Shown in pieces: positions 10,859-22,449 of a DNA stretch of 64,000 nucleotides. The notes beneath the pieces were generated by a model that did not search any database, had not been told where the DNA came from, and saw only the letters and a program-made list of their open reading frames with translations. The position numbers and the translations under genes are program-made. Each line of letters begins with the position of its first letter. Position 1 is the first letter of the stretch. This stretch comes from Yponomeuta sedellus (taxonomy: Eukaryota > Arthropoda > Insecta > Lepidoptera > Yponomeutidae): assembly GCA_934045075.1 (NCBI GenBank), contig OW203725.1, positions 186,001 to 250,000 of the forward strand, read 5' to 3'.

Positions 10859-11432
10859 GTAATAACTGGTTCAGTGAATGAAAGTATTTCACGTCTTTGG
10901 GTCGGCAAAATCATCCGTTGTAACTGCAGGGCTGAAAGTGATTGTCACCTGCTTCTGATCAGTTTATTTAAGTATCATCAACAACAACAAACTGAACGTT
11001 AATGTAATCTTACTGAACTAGGCGAATATTAACGTTGCACAAAACACCAAGGCACAATCAACGTCTAGAAATACCTTAGCTACTGCTACAGGAGCTACAC
11101 GAGCAATCATAGACGTACTATTTATATGTAAGTATAACAACTATAGGTAACGTTCACGACACAGTGCTATCATAATAAGGCATAATCATCGGACCTCCGG
11201 GCCTAACTTTAGCACAAAGAACAATAGTCTATTGGTTACTGAGTGACACGACCCATACAGTATTGTAAAAAAATTCCGAGTTTCTCGTCCCAAAATACAT
11301 TAAGTATAATGTAAGTAAGGTACTTATTATTATTATATTATATACGTTTATTTCAGATAAACAAATCCATAGAGTTGTTAGTACGAGCTTAGTCTATGTT
11401 AGTAAGATACAATTAGATAACGCTCTGATAAA

Positions 11433-11666
11433 TTAATGTAAATGCACCTTGGAGTGGTGCTTCAAAACCGGGCTATCCGCCCTATCATTTAACAGCCCCA
11501 GGATGCCGTTGGGACTGCCACGAATTCTGCTCATCAGGGAGGCCACGCGATTCCGGATTATGGCCGCAAAGCCGTCCACACGGGCTTCAGCAAACATCCC
11601 CGAAGCGCTGCAGAATCGCGGCAGCCCTAACAACATCCTAAAAACATTATTATACTGCACACACAC
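11433..11666 (-). pseudogene. LINE ORF2 C-terminal fragment
   Basis: The minus-strand frame reads VQYNNVFRMLLGLPRFCSAS then GMFAEARVDGFAAIIRNRVA. This is the end of a lepidopteran non-LTR retrotransposon protein. The family also appears at 2236-2420. Confidence 0.6.
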
Positions 11667-11826
11667 TTATGCGAGGAGCAATGTGATTGTGGAGCCTCAT
11701 CGCAATCCATGCTGCACCTGCTCCACTGCCCATTGTGCCCTCACACCTGCACTCTAGAGGACCTTACAGAGGCCAACGCTGCTGCAATTGCAGTGGCCAA
11801 CTATTGGGCAGGCAAAATATAGACTG

Positions 11827-12131
11827 AGTGCTTAGTGCGAGTTTGACAGATCTAATCGAATAACTTTACTACCGCGTTAATCGAGCATTGAGTAGTGAGT
11901 ATGAGTAAGTTAACCGTTCGAACTGGCAAAACGCTGTCACAGTACAACTCGCACTCGCGTTTATTCATGTTTTGGCTGGTAAACGTGTACACTTCTCAAC
12001 GTAAACCATTACAACTCGCACTCAGCAATTTAAATTTCCATACTTGTCGCTAGGTGGCGCTTCCTCGATGCCATAGAAATATGAGTTTACGATAACGCGA
12101 TCGAGTAGTTAAAAAACTCGCGCTAAGCACT
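11827..12131. mobile_element. MITE family A, complete copy (305 bp)
   Basis: Termini AGTGCTTAGTGCGAGTTT and AACTCGCGCTAAGCACT are inverted repeats. The interior (CGAACTGGCAAAACGCTGTC, CACTCGCGTTTATTC) matches the inverted copy at 60692-60995 along its length. Confidence 0.85.
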
Positions 12132-12171
12132 CCGGTCGAATCGCTGACACGAAAACAAGAAGTAGGTACTT

Positions 12172-12362
12172 GCCAAGTTCCTTGTCTTCACGGAATCAGC
12201 AGTATCTTGATAAACATGGAAAAACAGTGAGAATTTTTAATATACAGACCATACTTGGCAAGGTTTTAGAGGTTGTTGAATAGTTTTTTTTAATGTAAAT
12301 TACAGTTCACAGATTTTTTTCCATATTTATCAAAACACTTGACACAAGGAACTTAGGAAGTA
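12172..12362. repeat. Imperfect inverted-repeat element
   Basis: AAGTTCCTTGTC ... TTGATAAACATGGAAAAA at the left reappears inverted at the right (TTTTTTTCCATATTTATCAA ... CACAAGGAACTTAGG). No target duplication is clear. Confidence 0.5.
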
Positions 12363-12952
12363 CTACAAATTATAATTGTTATTGGCACGTGAGGTTGAGC
12401 AGTTTTTTATGTTTATGTTTTGATGGGATTTCATGGGTTTTTGCTAGGAAGTGTATATAATAGCTTCGAAACAAGTAATATCATAACTTATAGGCAACTT
12501 AAAAAATTAGACCCGTCTGAAGAGACTTTCTCCATCTGAAACGGATTAGATGGTTGCGCTTGAACGTCGTCTCAGATAACGACCCTGTGTAAACCCAGTC
12601 ACCCTGTACATTTTTAGTCATTTTAGATTTTTCACGTGGTCTTTATGAGTCTTTGTCCCTGAGTTGTGAAGCTTATTGTGATAAATGTACATTTCGTAAA
12701 CAATTAGTGAAATTACTTAGTCTTCTCAGGTTAGTCGCTCCGAACGCATGGACCGCAGTTCCATGAAATGAGGCATTGTATTGTGTCCCGCAACATTTTA
12801 TTATTTAAATCGTACATTATTCTATACATAAAAATTTGTTTTTTAGTTTTAATTGACAATTAATTTTCTGTTAATTAAATTCACTAAGGCGACTGCTATG
12901 GCACTTATATTTTATTTCGCATACCACTTTTTTATTCCTTACTATTAAGTAC

Positions 12953-13240
12953 CTAATTAATTACGAGGCATTTTTGAAACGCAACTATTTTTGGCCAGGT
13001 TTTTCGTACTTTTTCCCATTGTGCGACGTAGGCCAGCGCCCGCGCCGCACGCGCGTCGCGCGAGGGAAAACAGCAAATAATCATGACATGTGTCGCGAAC
13101 TCGCGACGCGAGTAATGACGCGCCGCCGCCCCGCGGGCGAGCAGGCAGCCGCGGAGACACGTGTCTCTGTGATTGAGATTGTGATGTAAATAGCCGCTAC
13201 AAACAAACAATAGCAGGCGAGGCGCAGGTAACAACTCAGA
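12953..13240. other. CpG-rich patch with E-box palindrome
   Basis: A GC-rich stretch in AT-rich surroundings, with TCGCGAACTCGCGA and the palindrome GAGACACGTGTCTC (13153-13166). It could be a promoter or an unrecognised non-coding exon. No protein family signal. Confidence 0.35.
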
Positions 13241-13610
13241 ATATGATAAAGTATGATATTTCGATGCATGGAAATGTTAACTTTTAAAAAAAGTGCTCCG
13301 GTCTTGGATGTCTCACGTTGGTTATGTGTGCGAGATCTAATAAACGAATATGGGTAGTCCGGGCAGATGGGAGAGATCTTGCGATTCTTGCTGTGCCGCA
13401 TGGAAACGGCTTGTAGACGTTTTTTTTTCTAACACGTTTATTGATCGTAGTGCGGTGAGCGGCTCGATCCTTCTAAATTTACAAGGTACTCGCCGCGTGC
13501 ACTGAGCATGAGCATTGCCTAGGGCTATGTCAGCGCCACGTTACGGCGACCCACTTACTAACAGATGTACCTAGCTAGCTCACTGCAACCGATCGCCGAG
13601 GTGCGGACAC

Positions 13611-13720
13611 CGACTACAAAAAAAAAACCATCAAGTGCGTGTCGGGCCACGGACATTGTAGTGTTCAGTAGTTGCCCGTGTAAATATTGTACGAACCTAG
13701 GAGGGTTTTTTATTGATATT
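13611..13720 (+). repeat. Dispersed lepidopteran repeat (AAAAACC..CAAGTGCGTGTCGG type)
   Basis: Degenerate match to the very common lepidopteran repeat with the sense AAAAACCGGCCAAGTGCGAGTCGG. Shorter relatives lie at 15900-15960 and 57783-57840. Confidence 0.45.
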
Positions 13721-13849
13721 AGGATTTCATTGAACTATATTTTAACCCGTATACTATGTTTTAACATGGTTTTAATCACATATAGTTGTTCATAAATATT
13801 AAATTATAGTTAATTTGTTTGGGTAGGTACCTACTTAAAAAATTTAAAC

Positions 13850-14032
13850 AATATTGATATACTTCTTTTTATCGAAATACACACTTTTTAAATCAAAATA
13901 TTTATTTACATTTTACTTGAATTTCGTGAAATTATATTTTATCTTATCTTACATTAAATTTTACATTGAATTGGCAAAGCGTTAAGATTTTTGATTTAAA
14001 AAGTGTATATTTCGATAAAAATTGATGTATCA
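13850..14032. mobile_element. MITE-like inverted-repeat element
   Basis: ATCGAAATACACACTTTTTA on the left is mirrored by TAAAAAGTGTATATTTCGAT on the right, with about 40 bp of inverted similarity. It directly precedes the target duplication of the next LINE. Confidence 0.65.
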
Positions 14033-14042
14033 AGACAGTATA

Positions 14043-14058
14043 CAGTATTAGACAGTAT

Positions 14059-14095
<37 letters not shown>

Positions 14096-15781
14096 TTATT
14101 TGCAGCCACAAAGATACAATACACATAACACAATGTAACACGATATTATAATAATACAGACAAATAATAAAAGAAAGAACAAAGAAAAATATAATAAAAC
14201 AAAGAATACGATTTAAAACAAACATTTACAATTTAGAAGGGCATTGTATCTCCGCAGCCCCAAACAGGTAGCTGACTCAGCATTTGCTGCAGGCTGGGCC
14301 TGCAACACTGATTTTCAGTCAGCACCCATTCTTCAATTTATACATACATTAAGTAATATACCTACAATACAGATCTTACATAAAAAATAATATTTATAAA
14401 ACAACGTCAATAGAATAGAATATGCTGTGAAATATACTAAATATAGAATATCTAAGTAAAAATGCACATAATATGATAATAATATGTAGCAATAAATAAT
14501 TATAAGCAAAGAAATAACAAATAAGTAATATATATACGTCACCTGTTGGTTGGCTAGAATAAAAAACTATTTAGTGTTAAGCCCGCCAATTGTAAAATCT
14601 TTACAGGTACATTAAAGAATTCAATAATAATAATATATATACACACATAAATACTTAAAAGGCGAACTGCAGGGGGATTGCGTTAAGGAGGGTGTTTCCG
14701 CAGGGATAGCAGGCACATTTTCAGCTTTCGCTTAAATGTATTCCTGCTAGTCACACTGCGGAGAGGGGGAGGGAGATCATTCCAACACTTAGACGCCGCA
14801 AACCTAAAACTTCCTCGAAACGCTGCGGTCCGGTACGCCGGCATGACAGCCCTTGCCCCATACCTTTGATCGCGTCCTGACCAATTGAGTTTATCGTAAA
14901 GGTAGGCGGGGGCTTTCCACCGGACGACACCGAACAGCAACGTTGCAAAGTGCAGTTGCCTACGCGCCTGCATGTTTAAGAGGTTTGCTTCATCCAAGTA
15001 TGGACTGACATGGGATCGAGGAGGGATGCGGAAACAGAAACGAGCGCAAGCGTTCTGAACTCGTTGTATCAACCTCTGTGTACGACCAAGAATGCAACCA
15101 CCATAGACAACGTCACAGTAATTCAACCTTGATAATATGAGCGATTCACATAGGTGGATACGCAAATCCACACTAAGGTAATCACGCACATTATAAAGTA
15201 CTTTGAGGCGATAGAAGCAGTTGCTCACCACTCCAGCGATGTGTTTCTCAAAGCGTAGCTCACCATCCATCAGAACGCCCAGGTTTTTAGCCTCTACCAC
15301 CCGTTCTACGTGTTTGCCCCTGATGGCTACATTCTCGGTAGTCAGAGTTTCCAGTGTACTACGAATTTGACATTTAGTACCAAGTACCATGTACTTGGAC
15401 TTGCTTGGGTTAAGCACCAGACAGCTCCTGTCTGACCAGCTCGCAATCCGTTCAAGCTCGTCATTGATACAGCGTACACACTCCGCCGCACCGTTAGGAG
15501 TGACGGAGGCATACAGCTGCACGTCGTCGGCGTAGAGATGATAACTACTACTCGAGCAACATCGAGCAAGGCGGTAGCAGTGGAACGGCCCTTACGAAAG
15601 CCCGATTGCCGTTCCGGCAAAATGCCGTATTTCTCAAGATATTCCGACAGCTGTTCGCAAACCACCCTCTCTATTATCTTCGATGTGCAAGGAAGGATAC
15701 TGACTGGGCGGAGATGTGAAATGTGGGTAGGGTTGGGTTTTTTGGGTAATGGCGTGACCTTAACCAGTATTAGACAGTATT
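14043..15781 (-). mobile_element. 5'-truncated Jockey/CR1-like LINE with 17-bp target duplication
   Basis: The minus strand encodes RT pieces (LPKKPNPTHISHLRPVSILP, GILPERQSGFRKGRSTATAL, YADDVQLYASV, LGVLMDGELRFEKHI, QNACARFCF, SKCWNDLPPPLR). The YADD box is in another frame from the upstream block, because an internal deletion joins the finger region to the palm. The copy is bracketed by the same 17 bp, CAGTATTAGACAGTATT, at 14043-14059 and 15765-15781. Its 3' side ends in a (GA)n tract (14061-14093). It is dead. Confidence 0.85.
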
Positions 15782-15965
15782 TTTAAGTACCTAAACGAAC
15801 CGACTATAGTATAGGATTAATTACTACGCTTGGGCGTGCATAATAATAATTTACTAAATCGGATTAGGCGTCTAGAGTAATCGGGGAACATACAGGGCAA
15901 TGAAAAAAACCGGCCACGTGCGAGTCGCGTACGCGCACCTGGAGGTCCGTAGATAAGGTAGGTAC

Positions 15966-16180
15966 TTCTTCTTCTTCTTCAGGCTACATTAGTCCACTGC
16001 TGGACATAGCCCTCCCCTAATGAGCGCAAGGTTGTGCCATCATTAGGGGGTCCCATAATCCCCACGCTGAGCATGCGGGTTGGGGATCGCAGTTTAGTGG
16101 AATTGTACTGCAGGGGGCGCTGCTGCCCACCCTCCGGTTTGTGTCCCTTAGTCGCCTTTTACGACACCCGCGGTAAGGTA
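15966..16180 (+). repeat. Dispersed lepidopteran repeat, copy 2 (longer)
   Basis: Begins with CTTCTTCTTC, then AGTCCACTGCTGGACATAGC, and ends with GTCGCCTTTTACGACACCCG. Same family as 4168-4275 and 54472-54545. Confidence 0.6.
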
Positions 16181-16199
16181 GGTACTTACATACTATAAA

Positions 16200-16310
16200 T
16201 AGTAAAGTTTAGGGATCAGACGGACGGATAGACAACAAAGTGACCCTATAATGGGATAAACGGAACACCGTTTTTTTCTTTTGAGGTACGGAACCTTAAA
16301 AACTAAAACA
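16200..16310. repeat. Dispersed repeat with ACGGACGGATAGAC / TACGGAACC blocks
   Basis: Contains GGTACGGAACC and a GGACGGATAGACAAC run. A similar ACGGACGGACAGACGGATAG segment sits at 23520-23640. It is a widespread insect repeat pattern. Confidence 0.45.
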
Positions 16311-16699
16311 GCCTTTTTTGGCATAAAATTGTATCTAGCCTCAGCTGTTAGGTAACTCCTAACATCTGCACAACTTGCACAAGGCAAATTGATAGCTAAT
16401 CTTATTTTTCAAAAGGACCATGATCCACATGGTCACGCACTGGCACGGCATGTAAATTCATCTCGTGCCAAAATCATGTGGCTGGGTGAGTTACAGCAAG
16501 CACCATTCTCATCCAACAAATATATTATAGAGCTTTCTATACACCATTTTTTGGAATAAATAGAGGACAGTCCTTTTGCCGAGCTATTTTCAACTTGCAC
16601 CGGTTCACATTGGTGCCTACAATGTTTCTTTGTCTAAGTGCTGGTATCTGCGTGTGCGTCCGAATATCGGCGCACTGATCCAAATCATATCTTTGGTCA

Positions 16700-17628
16700 G
16701 GCACCTATGCCTCTGGGGTGCGATGCCAGATTACCTTCCCGTGTGCCCTTCCGCTTCCGTTCCTACTGATTCATCTTGAACCAGTAGGAAGGGTAAGTGG
16801 CAAGGGCCGGTGCACCCTGGGCGCTGGTCAGTAACTTCTCTTTATGGGATCTTGCTGGCCAGCGGCGAAAAATCTGGCGGGAGGGGTCGCGTGGGCCCTG
16901 TTTCACTTTGTGGAGCGGGACCCAGGCGACCAACCGAATGAAGGACCGACTGGGGGGGGCGCCGCTGCGCGGAAGCGCGCGCGCCTCGTACCAGTCGGAC
17001 CAGAGTGGCCGCCGGGACGCGGAGGGTCGGGGGACTCTCCGCGTCCATCACGGCGGGCCGGAAGGCGCCCTTGCGTGTTCCGAGGGTGCCTTCTGGCACG
17101 GAGGGGGCCCGCGCGGTCGCTCACCGCCTTCTCTGCTTCCAGAGAAGTGCTGGTGGGCGACGTGACGGGCCTCACGTGTGGGGCGTGTGGGGACCGGGAC
17201 GCTTGGGCCCCCACGCGCCTCAACGAGGAGGTGCGCCGCCCTCCCCGTCTCATCGACCGGGTTGCGATGGGATGGAGGGGGCGGCGCGTTGGGGCGTATG
17301 GGGGCCAAGATCATACGCACTTGGCCCCTATGCGCTCCAACGAAGAGATGCGGCGTTTTCTAGCCCCGTCGTCGAGCACCGACGGGGCAGAAGCGCCGCC
17401 GAAGGAGTGCCCGAAAGGGCGCCCGCAGACGGGGTCGCGGAAGTGTGCGCAAGCGTCCCCGTGGCCCCGTCCTTTGCGGTGCGGAGGAACACCCCAGGAG
17501 TTTTAGTCGGTATACCGCCCTTTTCAGGGCGGGGAGTCCGACATAACCACTGTGCTCCCTTGAGCCGGTGGTACCCGTAATTGGGGTTTCTCCTGGGTGA
17601 AAAAAAAAAAAAAGGCACCTATGCCTCT
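16700..17628 (+). mobile_element. GC-rich poly(A) retroposon with 15-bp target duplication
   Basis: A block of about 900 bp (16715-17613) that is far more GC-rich than its surroundings ends in a run of about 15 A. It is flanked by GGCACCTATGCCTCT at 16700-16714 and 17614-17628. The end (GCCGGTGGTACCCGTAATTGG) is the kind seen in R1-clade LINE 3' UTRs, but I cannot name the family. Overlapping GC-rich open frames show no reverse-transcriptase motif, so this is probably a 5'-truncated 3' region or a SINE-like derivative. Confidence 0.75.
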
Positions 17629-17629
17629 A

Positions 17630-18300
17630 TGCCTGAGCGCGAACTGTAGGTATGTAGCATACGCTACCTATTATCACAGACTACATAAAGATACTACGCT
17701 GTTATCGTAGTCAGACGACGTTTTACCAAAAGTCGCCATGGGATAGTGATAGTGACATTAAGTCCGCCATTTTGTACATGTGTTTTAAGTGCAATAACAA
17801 TATAAATAAATAAATAAACTCTAAAATACAGCAAAAATACTTCTACGTAAAGAATGGAACATTTACTTGCACATTACATTATTACATGCACTTTGGTGCA
17901 AGAAAAATATTACAAAAGGCCGGCTTAATACTAATTAGTATTTTATTAGTTAAGTGCTTGTCATGCATGTTATATTCTCTCAAGTAAAATTTTTATATGT
18001 TTGGAAAAAAATGAGTAATAATTGGGTTATTAGATGTAACCAATATCTGACTACGATATATTAACTATGTAGGTACAAAGTAATATCTCCCAGAAGTGCT
18101 GTTGCGTTTAGGATTTGTCAACGGCTAAGTTAAACTATGCTAAACGGAAACCGTGCGCACTAATAAAGTCCCCAAGATACAGGCCTAGCCTAGTTTGGGG
18201 ACTGCCGGTAAACATAAAACAATTGTTTGTAATATCCTCCACTGTCTATTTATAAGTTATTTCAATTTGTATTGTCTTCTTGGAATCAAATTATTTACTT
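17630..18300. other. AT-rich spacer, nothing recognised
   Basis: No coding or repeat signal that I can support. Confidence 0.35.
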
Positions 18301-18301
18301 A

Positions 18302-18570
18302 CTTATTTAAAGTCTATTTATTCTTACTTGTCCAATTTAGTAAACAAGATTCTAATCTTAAAATTGAGATTAGATGCCTAAACTAGACATTTTCTCGCAA
18401 ATTCATGAACTATCATAAACTATTTTTATAAAATTGGCAGCGTGTTATCTAAAAAAGTGTTCCAAGTTACTTCATTTATGGAAATATGGCAGTTTTGGAC
18501 TAAAAAGTCACAGTTTAAGGGTAGAATCTTGTTTACTAAATTGGACAAGCAAGAATAAATAGACTGTACT
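18302..18570. mobile_element. Palindromic MITE-like element
   Basis: GTCTATTTATTCTTACTTGT then CCAATTTAGTAAACAAGATT on the left is mirrored with one mismatch on the right (AATCTTGTTTACTAAATTGG then ACAAGCAAGAATAAATAGAC). The arms are about 45 bp and the centre about 170 bp. Confidence 0.75.
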
Positions 18571-19570
18571 TATTCTAGCCAACCAATGGGTGACGGGAAA
18601 GGTGGGGTTAGTGCCAATCCGACAAATACCTAATAGGTAGTAAAAACTCGGCACGCTTGGTTTTCTTCAACCATAGGATTGGGTGTTTTTTCGATATCTT
18701 CCATACTTCCTAAATCAAGCAAAAATATTTTGCCTTTTTTTAAGGACCTTGTGCGAAGGACGAATGTTGTGGCTACTGAAGATATCAGTTCGCGTTCCTC
18801 TCAGTAGATCAAAATGTCATAAAGTGTTGGGGTATCTAGGCTTATTTACGGGAAGTGGCCTGAAAATTCAGCTCCATTTGATTTACACAACTACCAATAA
18901 ATGTATGCAGTAACCTAACATCCTGGGGTGGAATTAAATAACTTTGGGATGATGATAAATGCTGCCATTTGAGACAAATGTACCTTAAAATTTTTTTTCC
19001 TGGCTCGAGGATAGGTACCTACCCTAAATTAAAAAAAATAATTTAATATCAAATTTAAGGTAATTATACCAAAATTTTAACTAGGTTCTAGATAATGCCC
19101 CTACATACTTGCTTGTAGGTATGTAGGGGCCCACATAGTAATTAAGAGACATCTTACAATTTTGTGGTTTTCAAATTCGTACCTTCATAACATTACATAC
19201 TAATATTTTGCTCCTTTGTTCAATGTGAGATATACAAAAACCGCTGCAACAAAAACAATGGCGATAAATCCGTTAAATACTAAGATTCAGGGGTCTATTT
19301 CATAGACTTCAATCCGCTATTTGACTCTCTTTGTAAGTAAGTCTTAAATGGTAAATATCTCTTCCATTAGACCAAAAAAATATTTTAGTATATTTATTGA
19401 GGACCTAAAAGCAACCAAAAAATATATTTTAAAACTTTGCTTTGCTAAACAGCCAAAAACGCGGTCAGCCATTTTGGTCTATGGTTTGAAGACCTGATGT
19501 CTTGTAAACAAACTTTGACATTCAACAACTGTGAGTGATTTGCGAGCATAGTGAAATAACAACGACGAAA
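18571..19570. other. Spacer, nothing recognised
   Basis: AT-rich. A short direct/inverted GTATGTAGGGGC motif near 19110 is the only local structure. Confidence 0.3.
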
Positions 19571-19572
19571 CC

Positions 19573-19790
19573 ATGATTTCATCGAGTTTACATGCAAAAT
19601 ATAGCAAATATCATTATTGCATTGTTCGAGAATGCAAAAACATGTCAATAAAGAACTCCGGGAAGATGTGGATTCGTGTACCCAGTGAAATAAACACACG
19701 AAAAGATTGGCTCAAACTTGCCAAAAGAGATACTTTATCGACTTAAACTCGGGTGTATTTACGTGACGATCACTTTGATGTTAGTCTTTT
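19573..19790 (+). pseudogene. THAP zinc-finger domain remnant
   Basis: From the ATG the frame reads CIVRECKNMS ... MWIRVPSE ... RKDWLKLAKRD, then an in-frame TAA (19744-19746), then VYLRDDHFD. This is the C2CH THAP pattern: C-x4-C, a central Trp, and a closing Cys-x2-His-Phe in which the Cys is lost. THAP domains mark P-element-type transposases and some host regulators. Only the DNA-binding part is visible and it is dead. Confidence 0.55.
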
Positions 19791-19799
19791 ATAATCATC

Positions 19800-20880
19800 A
19801 ATGTCCACTGGTTCTGGCTGACAGATGTTTGTTTACAACCGAAAGATGCTTTCAACATGGCGGATAGCGTTTTCACCGTTCTAAATTAAAAGCAGTAAAT
19901 ATATTTTTAATTTGCGAATTTTGCAGCCATCCTACATACTGACTTAGCAAAGTCAATATATATTTCAGTTTCTTAAGTTAAATACTGCAGGAAATATAAA
20001 TATTTCCTGTAGTATTTATATCAGGTCAACTTTAATACGAGTCAAGTAGCGGATTCATGGTTTACATAACATGACAGTTCGCTGGGCATTGCAAAGTTGA
20101 TTAACCCACAGATTAAAAAGTAGACTGATAGTTAATCCACCTCGAATTGTCATATAAACTATGAATTCTACTTAGTTGTATAAAACTCGACCCGTTCATT
20201 ATTAATAACTCAGAATTCTGCGAAAGATAAAATATTTAAAATACAATAATGTTTTTGTTGAAATTTCCGGTGTTTTGGTTAGTCAACCGATAACACTTGT
20301 GGAACACTTAAATATACTCGTAAGATAAATAAATGAAACCTAATGATTTGTGACTTTACGGTATGCCTGTTGGGCGAACACGCACGCCTATACCATGTTT
20401 TGAGTTCCGTGCATTAAATGAAAATAATGGAGCCATATAGGGATAGTGACGTCCATCTTTTCGGGAATATTCCCATGAGAAACGTCTCAATTTGGCGATA
20501 GTTAAGTTTGTAATGTTTGTTCCGTAAGGAACTCCAAGGGCGTGATTATGACCGAGGAACAGTTTGTTAGCGTCTGTGCTAATGAAAATAATAGTAAAAG
20601 TTGTAGTACAAAATAAAGGAAGTCTTTACTTGCCCTAAGGACAACGACGGACGATTACACAATTGTCATTTCAATACTTATTTAATATGTAGTATTATAC
20701 AATAATTTTTAGTATATTTAATATTATTTGCAACATATCGTAAACATTCTAGTTCAGGTTAAGTTTTTGTTAAAACAGTTTAGGAATCATCAACAAGTAT
20801 ATTAAGTGTTATGTTTATGGTTTGAAACATTGTTTTAAAGCATAGAGATACGTACATAGTGATGGCTGTCAAGTGTGTAG
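19800..20880. other. AT-rich spacer with one hairpin
   Basis: A 16-bp imperfect hairpin (AATACTGCAGGAAATA, mirrored) sits near 19981-20016. Nothing else is recognised. Confidence 0.35.
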
Positions 20881-20888
20881 CGTCCCGG

Positions 20889-21070
20889 TTGTACGTGTTA
20901 AAGTATCGGCAGACCGCAGTATGGCGGCGAAGGCTGCGCACTGTGCAGTGTGCAGTGCCGGCAGCACAGTGCTCGGCGCGGCAGCGGCAGTGAGCGAGGC
21001 GCGCGCGGCGGCCGCAGCCCGAGTGACAACTGGCGGCCGTGAGCCGAGATAATGCACCGCGTACTTTGCG
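20889..21070. promoter_or_regulatory. Isolated CpG-rich island
   Basis: About 180 bp dense in CG and CAGTG/GCAGTG motifs inside AT-rich DNA. It could be a promoter and 5' UTR of the receptor (minus strand, about 10 kb upstream of exon 1) or of an unseen gene. No coding signal. Confidence 0.3.
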
Positions 21071-21079
21071 CGTTATTGC

Positions 21080-22230
21080 GCTTCGCACTCAACAATATTA
21101 ACTCAAACGACACTAATTACGTTTTACCTAATAAATAATCACTATTACTCGTACACGGTTTTTTTTTTTGGCTAAGCCACGCTATCAAATGGCCCAGGCT
21201 GTCGATGACACCGAGGCCGGATGCACTCGCCGCCGCATGTGCCTCACCAAGCTCGCTCTAGCGTTAACTGGCGCTACATTATTTATTTCAAACGCATTTA
21301 TAACGTCATGCATGTTTACAGTGTATTCTATGCAGTGCTAGTTAACAGTTATCTTAATGCAACTAGACTTAAAGCAATAATAATCTCGTAAACAGATAAA
21401 GAAAACATTCAGGAAAATTGTATTCGTGTAGGTACTAACTATCTAATACCTACCTGACTATAAGCAGGGTGTCTGCCGCAGGGGGTGGAAGAAAAAAATG
21501 CCAGTTTGCACTAATTTCCGAAAATCTGGATTTTTGTGTAGGTACGTCCTTAGAAATGAAATACAATCAAAACGGTTTTTTGTTTTTTTACCCACACGCG
21601 GTGTTTCGTTTTTTGCATACGAGTACCTTTGTCTCTGTATCGGCGAGAGCTGTCGGGAACATGGATCCAAGAAAGTTTGTGCATCATGAAACTGTATCGA
21701 CACAAAAAAATGGATCGACATCTTTTTTCCTTACGAAGCAGCATTATCGAGTTATCACGATTTCAGGGCGTAGGAAAGACGTTTTTTCACTCATGTGCTC
21801 ATTTCCGCACCACATCTGAGGAAGGGTAGGTACTTGTAGTCAACAAGGAGCCCCCATAGCTTCGCTATGTCCGCAAATGTCCGTCCCAAAACAATACACA
21901 TCTGTATAATAAAAGTAAATGTTGGATTCAACGAACTTATCGCAGAACATTTTTAAAATAATTAGGTACTATGTAATACCTAAGAATGTTTTAGCAACCG
22001 TAATAAAACATAAAACTTACTTTACTGAAATTTATTTGTTCAGGTTTTATTATTTTAATACTAAGCTAACTTAAAGCTTAAACAAAAACAGAAATTACCT
22101 ACTCAAACAATTATTTATTTTGGAACTTTATACATTAATTAATAAGAGGCATTACATAATCTGAAAAATCGCACAAAGCTTCGTCATAAAAACTAGAACA
22201 ATAAACAATAAAATAAAAAAAAAATAATAA
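21080..22230. other. Spacer, nothing recognised
   Basis: Overlapping short frames at 21460-21820 show no family features and look like chance. Confidence 0.3.
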
Positions 22231-22236
22231 TCAAAC

Positions 22237-22440
22237 TTAATTAATCAAAATACCGCCCCGGGACACACCCAACCCAAAAGTTCCCATGACGCTAGCAGCA
22301 TTACCTCGTTGCACCGCCAGGGAGATCCTTTGCATCAGGTATGCCCCGGAACCAACGTCATACCCCCGACTCCTCAGGCGCCGACCGATCACCCTTATAA
22401 AAAGTTTTGCCTCATCCTCCCATACCCCCATTGTTTCCAC
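22237..22440 (-). pseudogene. Retroelement 3'-terminal coding fragment
   Basis: The frame has FIRVIGRRLRSRGYD and LMQRISLAVQRGNAASVMGT, a C-terminal motif seen in lepidopteran non-LTR retrotransposon proteins. Only the tail is present. Confidence 0.45.
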
Positions 22441-22449
22441 GGCAATTAT

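Noticed and set aside
16844..17506. A 220-codon plus-strand protein gene
   Set aside because: It lies within a poly(A) retroposon with target duplication; all frames are open merely because of high GC, and no domain motif is seen.
21458..21829. Overlapping 60-116 codon frames on both strands
   Set aside because: No family motifs, no splice context, and no consistent codon bias.
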